Below are positions 1 through 12,600 of a stretch of DNA of 64,000 bases, one piece after another. A model generated the notes under the pieces. The model ran no database searches, was not told the DNA's origin, and saw only the letters and a program-made list of their open reading frames with translations. The translations under genes and the position numbers were made by a program. The stretch's first letter is position 1. Every line of letters starts with the position of its first letter. Source of the DNA: Heterobasidion occidentale (Eukaryota > Basidiomycota > Agaricomycetes > Russulales > Bondarzewiaceae); NCBI GenBank assembly GCA_039111635.1, contig JBCAQO010000014.1, positions 1,674,001 to 1,738,000 of the forward strand. The letters are read 5' to 3'.

Positions 1-650
1 TTAAACATCGCCCGGCACGCGACAAGGCGAGATCCCGAGCTACAAGCTCGTCGAGACCGACCTCTCGTTTTCCTTCCTCGACATCGGGCCCCTCTCCAAA
101 GGCCATGCCCTGATCATCCCCAAATGTCCGTATCTCTCTCGTTGTCGATCGCAGCCCCGCAGACCAATTCCTCCTCCTCCGAGTCCTCATATCTCTCTCT
201 TACAGATCACGCCGCCAAGCTGCACGAGCTGCCTGACGAGTACCTCGCTGACGCGCTCCCTATCGCGAAGAAGATCGTCAACGCGCTCGGGGCCGAGAAT
301 TACAATATCCTCCAGGTGCGGTCTCTTTCTGGTGTATTTATGACAACCCGACGAACACACACGTCTATTGCCATTGCTTATCCACCGCGAACCCATCCCT
401 TGGATTAGAACAACGGCCGCATCGCGCATCAGGTCCGTACCGCGCCTTCTCTGCCTGATTCGGAACTGCTCCCGAGCTTACCTGCCTGCGGTGGCCTACA
501 ACACTCTAGGTCGTCGATCACGTCCACTTCCACGTCATCCCCAAGCCTTCCGAGAGCGACGCGGAGGGGCTGGTCATCGGCTGGCCCACGAGCTCGCCCC
601 CGAAGGAGGAGATCGCGAAGCTGCACGAGGAGCTCCTGTCGAAGCTGTGA
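1..650 (+). CDS. HNT1: HIT-family nucleotide hydrolase (HNT1-like), 5' end outside the window
   Basis: A histidine-triad hydrolase of the HINT/HNT1 type, which in yeast splits AMP-lysine and other adenosine phosphoramidates. I read four exons: about 27-125, 206-315, 409-432 and 510-650. The joined protein runs GEIPSYKLVET, then LSKGHALIIPKYHAAKLHEL across the first intron, and carries the catalytic triad motif HVHFHVIPK in the last exon, followed by a stop at 648-650. About 124 residues are visible. The first visible exon begins after an AG at 25-26, and an in-frame stop lies just upstream, so the start codon and the usual CxxC/FCRI N-terminus lie outside the window. All junctions are GT-AG. 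Family assignment is secure; the precise yeast orthologue is inferred. Confidence 0.9.
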
Positions 651-2306
651 GCGGGACCGTCGAGCGCGGGTGTACCAAACAGAAGAAGCGTGTACGAGTA
701 CATATGTGAGTGCAATCAGGCTTGTTTCCCCTGCGTGCCGTGGCGCCGGTGAGGCGTCGATGGGATAAGTATGCCGCTTTGAGCTTGAGAGCCGCCCTCG
801 GTCTTCCAACACGCCCGGCATTGTACAGACTCCAGGCGGTCCGCCCACCTAATATCCATCCATGTCTACTCCTTGCATCACGCGCCCACAAACCAGGAGC
901 GACGTATTGATGTCGACTTTGCATCCGGGGATCACGATCTTATCGCGCAAGCGTCGACGTTCCTGTGCGTCGCGGCAGTCGCGGCTGGCCCTCGCAGGAA
1001 GCGTGTGCGTTCCGTGCCTGGTTCAATTTACGCGGACTCTGACGGACTCCCGATCCCCCCCATCGCGGCGTGTGCATGTGGGGGGCAAATAAGCGGTGTG
1101 CATATGTGTCTGGTCAATGTCTGTATTTGTGCGCGGTTTGACAGGTGCAGCTGTGCAGACGCATGGCCGGGCTCCATCATATGCATGAAATGCAGCCAGA
1201 CGCCCGTCGTGCAGGTGTTGGATCCGCTGCGAGGTATCCTGTTCCTGGCCGCCTGAGAACGTTTGAAGACGCAATATGGATGGCGCTCGTCGACGTGAGC
1301 GACAGGCGGCGCGAGGTCCCATACTGCTGTCTCGCAGGATCCGGGACAGTGCGAGACTTCACCAGCCCTGTCTGTATATCGGAAATGCCCTATGTCACGA
1401 ATGCAGCCATGGCGTCCTCGACACCCGACTGTGCCGAAAACCTCGACTGAAACCACCGGTGTCCTCGGACACGCCGCTTCTTCCGCTCCGCGCAGCGGGG
1501 CGTATCGGGATCAGGGAATTTTACCCGGATTGGTATACACCTGGGAAACGGAGGAGGCAAACTGAGAGAGATGCAGAGCAGTCGGAACCAGCAGATGATA
1601 GCAGATGGTGCAATCGGTATCTCGTGCACCGCGTTCGACTGCGTTCGCAACGTGTATTGGCAGGCGACACGCAAATTGAGTAGCCCGGTCCCCATAACGA
1701 AAGGGAGGAAAAAAGAGGCCAGCTGGTGTATTTGCAAAGGTGGCGGAGAGAAGCGAGGAGAAGCGTGGAGGCGAGCAGATGCCGCTGCTCTGGACCTTGG
1801 AGCGGGCGGTGATGGGCTCGGGGGTCGTCGCACCTCGCGGAGACGCTGTCACGTGCACCGTCCCGCAAGACAATGTGCCATTTTCCGTGTGCAAGACGTC
1901 GAGCGGCCAGCATGGCACCTGTCGTCCGCGCTAGCGACCGGCGTCGTCTCCACGCCCGCACACCATGTGCTTATCGCCCCACCGCGCGTCGTCCCAGCGT
2001 TGTTTTTCTCTTTTTTTCTCGGCAATCCACCATCCATCAAGGGGCGGGTCGTTGGTCGGGATGGAACAGTGATGGAACAAGGGCGCATCGAGGCAGGTTA
2101 AAATTAGGAGTATCGGCGTGCAAGCATGGACTAACGGCGTACCTCTTGGCAGGTTCCTGTGCTGTCCGTGCTCCAGCTGATCAGGAAAGAAAGAACCATG
2201 TGGTGCTTCTCATGCTAGAGATAAGGTGTAATTCACCGCAAGAATAAAACCTCCTCGTGCCCGTAGGTTTCTGCCATCCTCCCTTCCCGAGGCTCCCGTC
2301 CGCGTT
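651..2306. other. Intergenic, no gene recognised
   Basis: Between the HIT gene and the OPT transporter I see only short overlapping open frames on both strands with no family motif. The last few hundred bases should hold the promoter and leader of the OPT gene, but I see no clear TATA element close to its ATG. Confidence 0.5.
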
Positions 2307-5300
2307 ATGGCCACTGTCAACAGTCCTCCAGCCCACGCCTCGACGCGCGCGTCGTCCTACGACGACGAGAAGCTTCCCTTCGACAAGGAGCGCGGTGACA
2401 TCAAGTCCATCGCCTCCAAGGAGATCGCAGAGGTCGGCGACGTCTCTGCCGATGTGCGCGACATCGACATTGGCGAGAACGGAAAGGAGAGACCCATCGG
2501 TATGCATTTGGTCCCGTCGTTGATCTTGTCCAGGTCGCTCATATCTTCTTGAACGACAGAGACCGACGTCGATGTCACGACCAGACTGATTTCGCTCGAC
2601 GATGACCCCACGCTGCCAGTCTACACTTTCCGTATGTGGTTCTTGGGCCTTGGCCTCGCATGCTTCGGTTCCGTCCTCGGCCAGATTTTCGTGAGTACCT
2701 TTGGCTTCATCGGTTTTCCTCCCAGCTCACGGAACGAAACTAGTACTTCCGCCCGCAAACGGTGTTCGTCAGTCAGCTTTTCCTCCAGATCATCGCATAC
2801 ATCCTCGGCCGTGCGCTGGAAGAAGTCATCCCCGGTCCCAATGCTCCCCTGATCAAGACTCCTGACAATGCATTCTGGCGCTTCATGAACCCGGGCACCT
2901 TCAGTATGCCTTTTCCCTAGTGTCTCTACGATATTTGGCTTACACGCTTCGAACAGACTTGAAAGAGCACGTCGCCATCCTGATCATGTCCAGCACCGCT
3001 GCGGAGTCGGCTTTGGCTATCAGCGTGTTCGCCGCGGACGACCTGTACTACCACATCGAGCCGAACGTCGGTGTGGGTATCTTTACGCTTATCGGCTCTC
3101 AGCTCATCGGTTACGGCTTGGGTGGTACGTTTGATCCGTCCGTGTTCGCTTGACGAGAGCGGCACGCTCATGGTCTTTTTCGACTACAGGTCTGATGCGA
3201 TCTTTCCTGGTCTACCCGACGTACATCGTCTTCCCCAACTTGCTGCCCACCGTCCAGCTCTTCGACGCCCTCCACCGTGGCAAGGGGATCTTCACGCAGA
3301 AGAAGCGTGTCCGTTTCTTCTGGGCTGTCTTCATCGGCATCTTTGTCTGGGAATGGTTCCCTGAGTTTATCGCTCCGTACGTCCTATCTCGCTGACAGCT
3401 CCACGGCATCTTCGCACGGAGATTGACCGGTGTTTGCTATTCTTTCTGCCCCGGATAGGACTCTCACGGGTATCAGCATCTTCTGCTTGGCTGACCGCCA
3501 CAGCGCATGGGTCACTCGCATCTTCGGTGCGCATTCTCACCGGTGATCTTTGAAGGCATTGGCATTTACCCTTTTGCAACTCTTCAGGTGGTGCGGCTGG
3601 CAATGAAGGTCTCGGGATGTTCGCGCTCTCCCTCGACTGGAACTACGTCGGATCTGGTGGTCAGTACGCTTCGCATATGGGCAGGCTATCTTGCTCACAC
3701 TTCTATTATGTGTGCCATGACAGGTGGTTCTATGGGCGCACTCTTCACGCCTCTTTCGACCCAGTTGACCCTCTACTTTGGCACAATGGTCTGTATTATC
3801 GCCTTCTGCGCGGCCTATGCACGCAACGTGTGGCAGGGCCAGAACTTCCCCTGGCTCTCGCAGTCGCTCTTTTACGAAAACGGCACGCTGTACGACCAGC
3901 TCTCTGTCTTGGACGACAACTTCAGGCTCGATGAGTCGAAACTCGAAGTGCAGGGTCTTCCCTGGTTCGCGAGCTCGCAGGTCTTGACCAAGATCGGCTC
4001 CAACCTCGCTATCGGAGCCACGATCACCCACGTTATTATCTGGTACGGAAAGGACATCATCCAGATGATCAAAAACGAGCGGAATGGTGAACGGATAGAC
4101 CCTCATTATCTCAAGATGCAGGCGTACAAGGAGGTGCCTGCGTGGTGGTACCGTGCGTCCTCCTCTCGTTGCTCGTCATGTATCCCCACTCACCATTTGG
4201 CGTCTTAGTGGCTGTGTTCCTCATCTCGTTCGGCATGGCCATGGCTACCATCTACACCGGCCACTCTGACCTCCCCTGGTGGGGCCTCATCGTCGGCCTG
4301 ATCATCTCCGCCATCTTCTTGCCCTTCGTCGTGACCGTCTACGCTATCACCGGTTTCGCCCCGGACATCCAGAGCTTGGTCCAGATGCTGGGCGCTGCGA
4401 TGATTCCCGGCAGCCCCCAGGCCAACATGTACTTCACGCTTTACGGCTACAACACGCTCAGCCAGGCCCGCGGTATCATCCGTGATCTGAAGATGGTTGG
4501 TCTTCCATTGATATGCTGTAAACGAAGTCGTGCTGACGCCGAGCGCTCTGATCAGGGTCAATACACCAAGCTTCCCCCGCGTGTCACGTTCTGGGTGCAG
4601 TCCGTTGGTGCCGTCGTGGTAAGCATCCACCCATCACACCTCCTTTGACATCGGTATGCTTACCTGGCGGTGTGTGCAGGGTGGCCTGTTGAACTACATC
4701 ATCATGAAAACCATCATCAGCGCGCGCCGCGACATCCTCCTTGACGTCCAGGGCAGCAACGTCTGGAGCGGTCAACAAGTCCAGTCGTTCAACGCGGATG
4801 CTATCTCATGGGGCGCTCTCGGCCAACAGGTTCGTGCCGCATCCTCCCTCCGTAACCGCATGAACACCCCGCTCACCTCTGCCCCACAGCTTTACTCCCC
4901 CAGCGGGCGATACGCCATCGTGCCGTTCTCCATCCTGATCGGCCTCGCCGTCCCCCTTCCTTTCTGGATCGTCCACCGGTACTTCCCCAAGCTCGGTGCC
5001 AACGTGAGTGCGCCCTCGGGCATGCCCCGAAACTGTTCGTTTGAAATACTAAACGCGGGTTCTTCCTTGCTTTTGATATAGAACGTCGTCACGCCCATCC
5101 TGTGCTGGACGCTTGGCTACCTCTCCGTCGGCATCAATAGCTCCGTGTTCACCACGTTCCTGCTCGCCGTCTTCTCGCAGTACTATCTGCGCCGCTACAG
5201 GCCCGGATGGTTCAGGAAGTACAACTTCCTCGCCTCTGGTGCGTCTTTTCGCATCTCTATCTCTGTCACCGCATCACTGACCCTCGCGTCTTCCCTCGTC

Positions 5301-5516
5301 TCAGCCGCGCTCGACGGTGGAACTCAGGTCATGGTCTTCGTCTACACGTTCGCCGTCGGAGGCGGCAGCGGAAAAGTCGTCGACATGCCATTATGGGGCC
5401 TTGTACGTCGTCTCGCCGTTCTACGCTCCCCGCGCACACCTTCTGATCTCATGTCTTTGCCTTGCTCGCAGAACCCAGCTGGGAACCCAGATTACTGTCT
5501 CCGCCTCACCTCATAG
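2307..5516 (+). CDS. OPT-family oligopeptide/small peptide transporter
   Basis: A proton-coupled oligopeptide transporter of the plasma membrane, probably importing tetra- and pentapeptides or related compounds. I read 15 exons: 2307-2499, 2560-2690, 2744-2903, 2957-3124, 3190-3376, 3459-3526, 3588-3659, 3724-4152, 4209-4495, 4556-4618, 4680-4829, 4890-5003, 5082-5238, 5305-5402 and 5472-5516. They give 773 residues, a normal length for the family. Family signatures: an acidic cytosolic N-terminus, then RMWFLGLGLACFGSVLGQIF, NPGTFNLKEHVAILIMSS, LMRSFLVYPTYIVFPNLLP, SDLPWWGLIVGL and IPGSPQANMYFTLYGYNT, ending in NPAGNPDYC. Many hydrophobic segments (12-16 expected) are visible. The ATG at 2307 opens the acidic tail. 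Substrate cannot be told from sequence. No break is seen. Confidence 0.93.
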
Positions 5517-8500
5517 TGTATACCGGCTGTTGTTTAATATTTTTGGGGTCTCACGTATTACATATAGCATTGAGGTGTCTCCTGTCTCTCGGTATTGATG
5601 TATAACAGCACTTATTATTTTGCATCTCGATGGCCGACGACGGTCTGCGTGATGAAAGGGTTCCAAGATGCTCAGGTAAGTTTATGCGGTTGTCTCGTTC
5701 TACGTGGCGACTCGCAGGCGACGTTCACTGGAGCTGCCCACTAGCTGCTCATGTCAACAAGTATGGACAGGTTCCTGTCTCGGCGACTCGTGAGACGAGA
5801 CGGAAAAGTAAGTGGTATTAATTTAAAACTAATTCCTGAGCATATTGAACGCTGACTGCGTGCCCGCAGTGTCTATTGAATAACTCACTGCACAACGTTG
5901 AAATTATCTCCCTCGTCCCATATTTCCTCTGCTTTACTATAGAACGTCTCTAGTGCAGTCCGCATTAGCCGTGTCCCGATTCAGATCGCCATCACTACAG
6001 CCTAATAAGTTGGGCAGCTGTCGATGTCTGGTAAATGCTAACCTACGCTAACGTCCGCTTCCCCGGTTTTTTGTATTTGCGGTACACGAAGACCTAAAAC
6101 CGCTCGAGGTGTTTGAAAAGAGCTGAAAGGGGATACAAGGATGTCGCGTCGGCCGGTGAGTCATCAAAATCCTTTCGTTGACTCGCAACCGCTTCTTTGT
6201 TGCAACAAAGTTTGCCGATGGACCATCGACCATCATACTGCCATCATTCACGATCTCACAGAGGTTCAGTCCAGCGGCGTCGGCGCGAGGGCGGCATCAA
6301 AGCAGGACAGCAGGCCGACGGCATGTGTAAACACAAAAGCATCTCCTGTGCATTTGGCGCGACGCATTACAAGTTCAGATTTGCTGGATGATACACGATT
6401 TCCATGTTGGACCTGGAATGCGTACGATTCACCGTTCGACTCGTTTATTAACCTGGTTACACCATGCTGGTCATACCTTTGTGGGTCCAATGCGACTGAC
6501 GTGCCACGCGCCAAATGCCGATCCTCGACAGCGCTCGATCGAAAGGGAACCCAGGAGTGACTAAGTGCGAACAGTGGTCAGCAAGTGAAAGATCATGTGT
6601 TCAAGTTTTCTCAAAGCCCCATGGTTATCGATTTATTCCTGGGAATATCGTCAATAAATGGACACAGATCAACACTACGTTGGTACCGAAGGTTCCTTTA
6701 TTTTTCATGATAATCTCTATATGACCGACATATTCAGTCAATTCACCAAGGTGAATTTACTGTGATCTCTCTCTACGCTTTTAGAGATTGAACCTAACAA
6801 TAAGTTTTTAAAGGTAAATTTGGGATCGGGAGTACACACGTTAATTGACCTTCGGTGTCCTCGCCGTCACAATCTGGAATATGACGGAGACGGCGCCATT
6901 GCCCTCGCGCCCCAATTCAGGGGAAAGACACAATTGGTGGGAGGGCAGTGATGATGAGCATATATGGTATTTTTGTCCAGATCTCCGCCGAAGGCTTGCA
7001 TGTCCTCTTGGACCCATCGGAGGGCTTGATGCCCTAAGTGGTCGCCCCAACAGTCTGTTCCACAGGTGCGGTCACGCATACGAAACCACAGAGGGACAGC
7101 CTTGGTACGGCGTGCTCGTGAACGCAACGAGCTGCGTTGACGCATAAGGCAAGCTGCATCGTTTGCTGGATGTGCGGTAAGCTCTAGCGATCGGTGAGTC
7201 TCTATTATTCTCTTTTACGGTGCGTTCGTTATATGCCTTGGTGGAATTGGGGTACCGAAAAATCTTACGAGCGGGCACCTCAGTCCCTGGATATCTCATT
7301 AATGCCACCGGCCGGCAGCGTGCTTCTGCAGAAGAATCCTTGCTTTCCTGACGTTCGCATCATCGCAGGTCCAGCGTCTCTGTAAAAAAAAATGGCCTTG
7401 TTCAGTACGATATGTACTTGCAAGAACACTGACGTACGTTTCTATTATTAGGATGCCATGCGGCGTGGAGAAGGCGCATTGTTCTCTATCTCGTGTCTTG
7501 TCTGTGAAACATCACGTACCCCCATCTCTCTCAACCTGCCGGTAAGCAATATGGTCTCGCAGATTTGAGAAGCAACCGGCAGCCACGTCCGCTCTCTCTA
7601 CTATCCCTTCGGCATGCCGCGCCTCCTCTTTCTACCTTGCGAGCCAGCTGGTCGCAGGCTCCCCGAACAACAATACGCCGATGCCGCAGCTCAAGCGGAT
7701 AGCAGCAGTCCAGAGCGACTTGTTCTTCTAGGCCCGTCCCCGCACCGGCTGCTCCTCGAACCCCGTGCGGCGAAACCATATTGCGAGTCTGTACCATCGA
7801 CTCACGAAGGCCCGAGTACCCACGACGCCAACGCAGCGTTCGAACACCCTAGACAGTCGAGACCGTATCTGGGCTTTTATCGCATCCCCAGTTGGCCTTT
7901 CTTCGCGTTCTGTACGGGTCTGCCGATCTGATGCCATCTATGCATGGCAGCGCCCGGAAATGCGAGGCGTGTACGGCCACGTTGGCGAAGAGATCCGAGA
8001 ATCGTGCGGTTGACCGTGACCCTTGACCCTCGACCCTCGATCCTCAACCCTGTCGGCGATCACATGTGGACGTCGTGTGGTCAGGCAGCGGATCGCTCAG
8101 CCTGATGACTTCGTTCAATGGAGATAGCTATTGGCCATCTCGAACTGTGATGAGGGTATGGTGCTTCTGAAGGCCTCTGACTGGAGGGGATATTGAGGCA
8201 TCCTGAGATTAGATATGGAACTCGGGTTCTAATATCCTTCCTGTTGACTCTGCACGGTAAATACGGGCACCCGAAATGCAACAAAACCTGTGCACAGAGC
8301 TGCAAGGGTATTCTGTTTCTGTTGTTTTGGCGGATAATCGGCGCCCGGCACGCCCCGTGATCGTGAGCAAAACATACCTCTTATGGCCAAAAAAGCACCC
8401 ACACCATACAATACAAATTTCTCGCCCTTCGACGTTCTGGGCGAGTCCAGCATGGAGACGACGGTCTGGTGCAGATCACTTTTAGATAGTTCGAGCGAGA

Positions 8501-8732
8501 TCAACTGAGATAGATGGCCCTAAGCAGGTACTTATGATGTCATGAAATGCGGGGAGGGAGTTAAAGCGCAGAAGAGGGCAAATTCAAAAGCTTCCACTGG
8601 GGCGGATCACGTCGAAAGGAGTGGAGACATATATCCATATTCATATCTATATCAAGCGATCCACGGAAGACGATCAAGGTGCAACAAGCAAAACAAAAAC
8701 AACAATCGTACGATCATCAATGCGCCTGACGT
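5517..8732. other. Intergenic; only a carboxylesterase remnant recognised
   Basis: About 3.2 kb without an intact gene. The only coding-like signal I recognise is the carboxylesterase fragment near 6960-7045, listed separately. Other open frames, such as the one at 7614-7931, show no family motif. A short degenerate run of CCCTCGA-like units lies at about 8020-8050. Confidence 0.5.
6960..7045 (-). pseudogene. Relic of a type-B carboxylesterase
   Basis: The minus strand reads HQALRWVQEDMQAFGGD followed by LDKNTIY. This is the conserved block that precedes the nucleophile elbow in fungal type-B carboxylesterases. The intact copy at 30782-33176 reads RQALRWVQKYIHAFGGDPKK in the same place. Neither the catalytic GESAGG motif nor the N- and C-terminal parts of the fold can be found nearby, so this is a short isolated fragment and not a gene. 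It shows that the family was once copied here or rearranged. Confidence 0.7.
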
Positions 8733-9596
8733 TCAAGCGTCAGTGGCGGCAGCAGCAGGACCAGCCTCGACCGAATCGGGGCCCTTGGACACGCCGAGGT
8801 CCTTCAACGTGCCCTTCTCGACCTCATACACCCAGCCGTGGACCCAGACGCGCTTCTGGGCGCGCCAAGCGTCGAGGAGCGGTGCGGCCTTGACGACGTT
8901 CGCGACCTGCGCCTTGACGTTCTCTTCGACGAGCAGCGGGAGGGCGTACTCGGGCGGAGCGGTGCTCAGACGGAGCGACGCGGCGAGGGCGGTGAGGGGC
9001 GCGAGCCAGCGCTCGAGCGGCGTCACGGGGGCGCTGGAGGACCCGGGGGCCGCAGCGCCCGCGCAAGCGGCAGAGTAGCAGGCTTTGGCGCCGCCGCAGT
9101 GGGTGTGGCCCACGACGACGACTGGGGGGTGGACGGTTGGGATGAGCTAATTGAGGAGAGAAAGAGGGAATGCACCGTGTTGGACGCCAAGCTCGTGTAC
9201 GGCATAGGTCAGAACAGAGAGCGCGCTATCGTCATCCGGGTGGAATTGGCTGGGGCGATAAGAAGGGACGAGAAAAAAAGGTGAGGAGGACGAAGAAGAG
9301 AGGGAAGGGCTGCATGGCGTACTTGGCGATGTTGCGATGGACGAAGATGTCGCCCGGCTTGGAGGCGGTGACGACTGACTCTGGGACTCGCGAGTCGGCA
9401 CAGCCGATCCAGAGCACCTGCGCGCATCATTGAAAAACGGCATAATTACGATACCGACCGGGAAGTAGAGATAAGGACGACGCACCTTGGGTGCCTGCCC
9501 CTTCGCAGAGGCTTGGAAGAACTGAGGCTCGGCGTCGCTGACGGCGTCGGCCCACTGGGAGTTGGCGGTGAAAATTCTGGCGATGGCGGGATCCAT
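8733..9596 (-). CDS. Beta-class carbonic anhydrase (copy 1)
   Basis: A zinc enzyme interconverting CO2 and bicarbonate, used in fungi for anaplerotic carbon supply and CO2 sensing. Four exons on the minus strand: 9486-9596, 9323-9417, 9176-9249 and 8733-9121. They give 222 residues, a typical fungal length. Zinc-site motifs: [10 protein letters not shown] (Cys, Asp, Arg) and [15 protein letters not shown] (His and Cys). Other family blocks are [20 protein letters not shown] and [13 protein letters not shown]. The start at 9596 gives [12 protein letters not shown]; no targeting peptide is obvious, so it is probably cytosolic. An alternative acceptor at 9147-9148 would break the frame; the one at 9122-9123 restores the HTHCGG block. 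It is transcribed divergently from copy 2, 5 kb away, which shares its exon pattern. Confidence 0.94.
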
Positions 9597-9687
9597 GAGT
9601 ACACTGGCTGGGCTATTGACAGTGGAGCTGTTGCTGAATGGGTGAGTGTGGATGTGGAATGGGTGAGATGAATCGCGGAAGCGGGGT

Positions 9688-9697
9688 CTTATATATG
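9688..9697 (-). promoter_or_regulatory. TATA element of carbonic anhydrase copy 1
   Basis: On the minus strand the sequence CATATATAAG lies about 95 bases upstream of the ATG at 9596. The identical 10-mer occurs upstream of the second carbonic anhydrase at about 14609-14618. Position and identity both support a core promoter element. Confidence 0.65.
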
Positions 9698-9699
9698 TG

Positions 9700-12600
9700 T
9701 TGGAGGTGTGTGATGGAGGAGGAGAGGAACGTTGTGACGGACGGTATCCGCTCAGAATTCGCCATGGCATCCTTGACCAACCCGACCTTGTGGCACCAAA
9801 ACCCCAGCTCGCCCCCAAGCCTTCTGCCCAGCCTCCCGCCCAGCGCCTGCTTCCCTTTCTCGGCCACCAGATCTCTCACATGTGTTCCCTCTTTCTCCCA
9901 CGCCCTCCGCCGCCAGCTGTCCCCGCTAATACCTCAGCTGCCGAGTGCCGTCCCTCGTCTCGGCTGAATTGGCTCGTCGTTTTGTTCTCTCGTCCTATCG
10001 TCGTCGGGCTCATCCCTGAGCAGAGAGACCTCGCCTTCCCATCTTCGTATCACCATGTTTGGGGGTCCCTTCGCACTCACGCAGTAGGTATTGAACCGAC
10101 AGTCCCATCCATCACCCTCATAGACACAGTCCGGCATCACGCAGGCCTCGGTCCCTATCTTTCTCCCTCTTCTCGTCGACGCGCGGCGACGGTGACAATC
10201 GCTTATGCCCATAGAGGTTAGCTGCGTTATGTTATGCTGCTTGTATATACCTGCACCGTGCCGAATAGACACGACCAGGAACACCGGCCAGAATCGGCCT
10301 ATCTCTGCGCGATCTGTAGCGCGTACTTACTTTTGAGTGCCATCCACCCGTGCGCCCGTCCATCCGTAGCGTTCCACTGCCGTGGGGCCATGGAGGCCAT
10401 GGTCTCCGACCAGCGCTGCGACGCTGGTTCGCATCAGCGCATCTTTGATTCCGTGCACGAGACTTCAAGAGCTCCTTCCGAACACCACCTGTATCTCGCG
10501 CGGGACCGCTTCGCGAGATTCGAGGTGCGGATGCGCGCGATGCCCATTGGCCGCCCGCCATTCGGGGCGTGCAATATCTGGATGTCTCGCTATGCAATGT
10601 GCCTCGGCGGATTCGAAACTTCTTCTCCACCTGGAGACATCTGGAGATTCAGAACACCGAACAGAACAGGGGGCCAGAGGGGGGCAGGCAGGACAGGCGG
10701 GAACGCCTCGATAGAGAGCGTCATGTGATGACAGCATTTCCTCTTGTGACCGCGACGCGACGCGATCCCGCTCAAGTCGACGTGTCTGTGCTCTTGCCTC
10801 TCTGTTTCGTATTCACCCTCGCCTTGAAGGCCCAGTTACTTGCATGGTTTTATTCTCATGTATACGTTCACCGCCCAAATATTTATAGAATCGTTCTGGC
10901 ATCGGGATAAGCGATCACGAAGGGCTCCACTCTGATCCTATATTCCCCTCTATTGCGGCATGTCCTTCTCTCAATATCCCATCTCGTGCTCATATTAATA
11001 TACACGACTAGCTCGACGCCTCATGTTTTTGGACACCAACCATCGGCCGGGATCGGTTCGAGGTGTGGCTATTTGCTCATCCCTCCCGGCATGATAAGTA
11101 CATTGACCCTATTCTATCCCGAGTAGAAAGGCGAGGCCGTGCAGTGGGCGATCTGGGTACAATATGTGCGGTCGACGGGTCTGTCTGGCCCGTCGGTCAC
11201 GACGAGCCCAAGGCCTGCAGATCCGCCAGACGCGAGACATCGACTGTGGTCTGGTTGCCTGCGCACTCGGGCATCAACCCGCGCGCGGTCACTCACCCGC
11301 GGCTGGGTGAAACAGGGGAGGGAGGGGGGACCCGTGCACCGCCGTGCATACTCAGCGCCAGGTGGTCCTCTTGACGTCGATACGTTGCCGTCAGCGGCAC
11401 GAATGGCCTCACTTCCGCCCCTCGAAGTAAGCAGGCTTGCCTACTCGCGTTCGCACCCTTACTCCCAGAAGCGGTGGCGCATTGCGCGAATTCGTAGGTG
11501 CGAAGGTTGGTTGGTCGGTCGGTCGTTTCAGGTAGTTGGGAGGGCAGAACTGCATTCGTACAGACGCACGCCCGGTGTGTCGGTGTATCTGTATCTGGGA
11601 CACCGCGCAGCAGCAAGTTGCATACCGCTACGCCGGGCACGGTGCAGGATCAGAAGTCTCCTGAGGGCCCGGCCGCACACGGTAGTGCCCTGCTCCCTGC
11701 ATCTTCCTACATGCATGCCATACCAGTATCGGCGACGGAAGCAGATCCACAGGCTTCAGCCACTCTTCAGGGAAGCAGCAGGGCGGAACACGACATACAC
11801 GACGCTTGACTCAGGGACCAGTTACGGACAGTTACCTGCGGTGTCAATCACTTACATGAGCAGGCAGTACTCAGCGGGAGATGAAGAATCGGGCATGAAT
11901 TGAGCGCTCCCCACGATTATGAAGACTGTATGAACGGCTGCACGCGGGATATGAAGGATCGGGCATTGAAAAGCCCATGACCAACGCTTCGAGGATAAGC
12001 CTGGGTAAGCGGCAGCCTGTTGCATTACCAGAGATGAAATCTGATTGCCGCTTCGTCGAAGCTGGCATCATCAAAGCCATGGAGGTTGGAGTGGAGGTGG
12101 CTGTATGAAGGCATGCATGGAGGCGTAGGACGATACATGAAACGAAGACACATGCCCAGTCTGGAGAGGTCCTGCGCGGATCAGGTGTTCTATGGGATCG
12201 TCTTTGTTGATATCAAGGCCTCGGGGCGGGAGGGGCAATAGTTCGGAAGCGAATCTCCAGCGTAGAGGTTGTAGGGTAGCCTATACAGAATTTTCACCTA
12301 CGTGTGCACAGTGCAGTGATGAGCCCATTCGCGACAAAACACCAGCCCACTTGTGACTTCGATACTCATTCTAGATTAGCATACTGTTCATAACGCCCGC
12401 CGTCATATTAATCCCAGCCACCATCACTGTGCGCATCAACTTCTGGTGCGCATCGGCGCAGCGACGACGGATACTGTATAGCACTCTTCCTGATACGCCA
12501 CTCAAGTCAAGCATAGTCGAAAACGATGATTTGCATGAAAAAGGCGAGAGACAAAAGCAAGTTAGCGCGGAGATCGATGCGTGGGGAGAGGGCCCCGGGA

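Noticed and set aside
7614..7931. 105-codon ATG frame upstream of carbonic anhydrase copy 1
   Set aside because: No recognisable domain or splice partner.
8020..8050. Telomere-like CCCTCGA repeats
   Set aside because: Only about four imperfect units; too short and degenerate for an interstitial telomere.
9147..9818. 223-codon minus-strand frame over carbonic anhydrase copy 1
   Set aside because: It reads through the introns of that gene and mixes its exons with upstream sequence.
11139..11903. 254-codon plus-strand frame in the gap between carbonic anhydrases
   Set aside because: No motif, arginine- and serine-rich composition typical of chance frames in GC-rich DNA, and no supporting neighbours.
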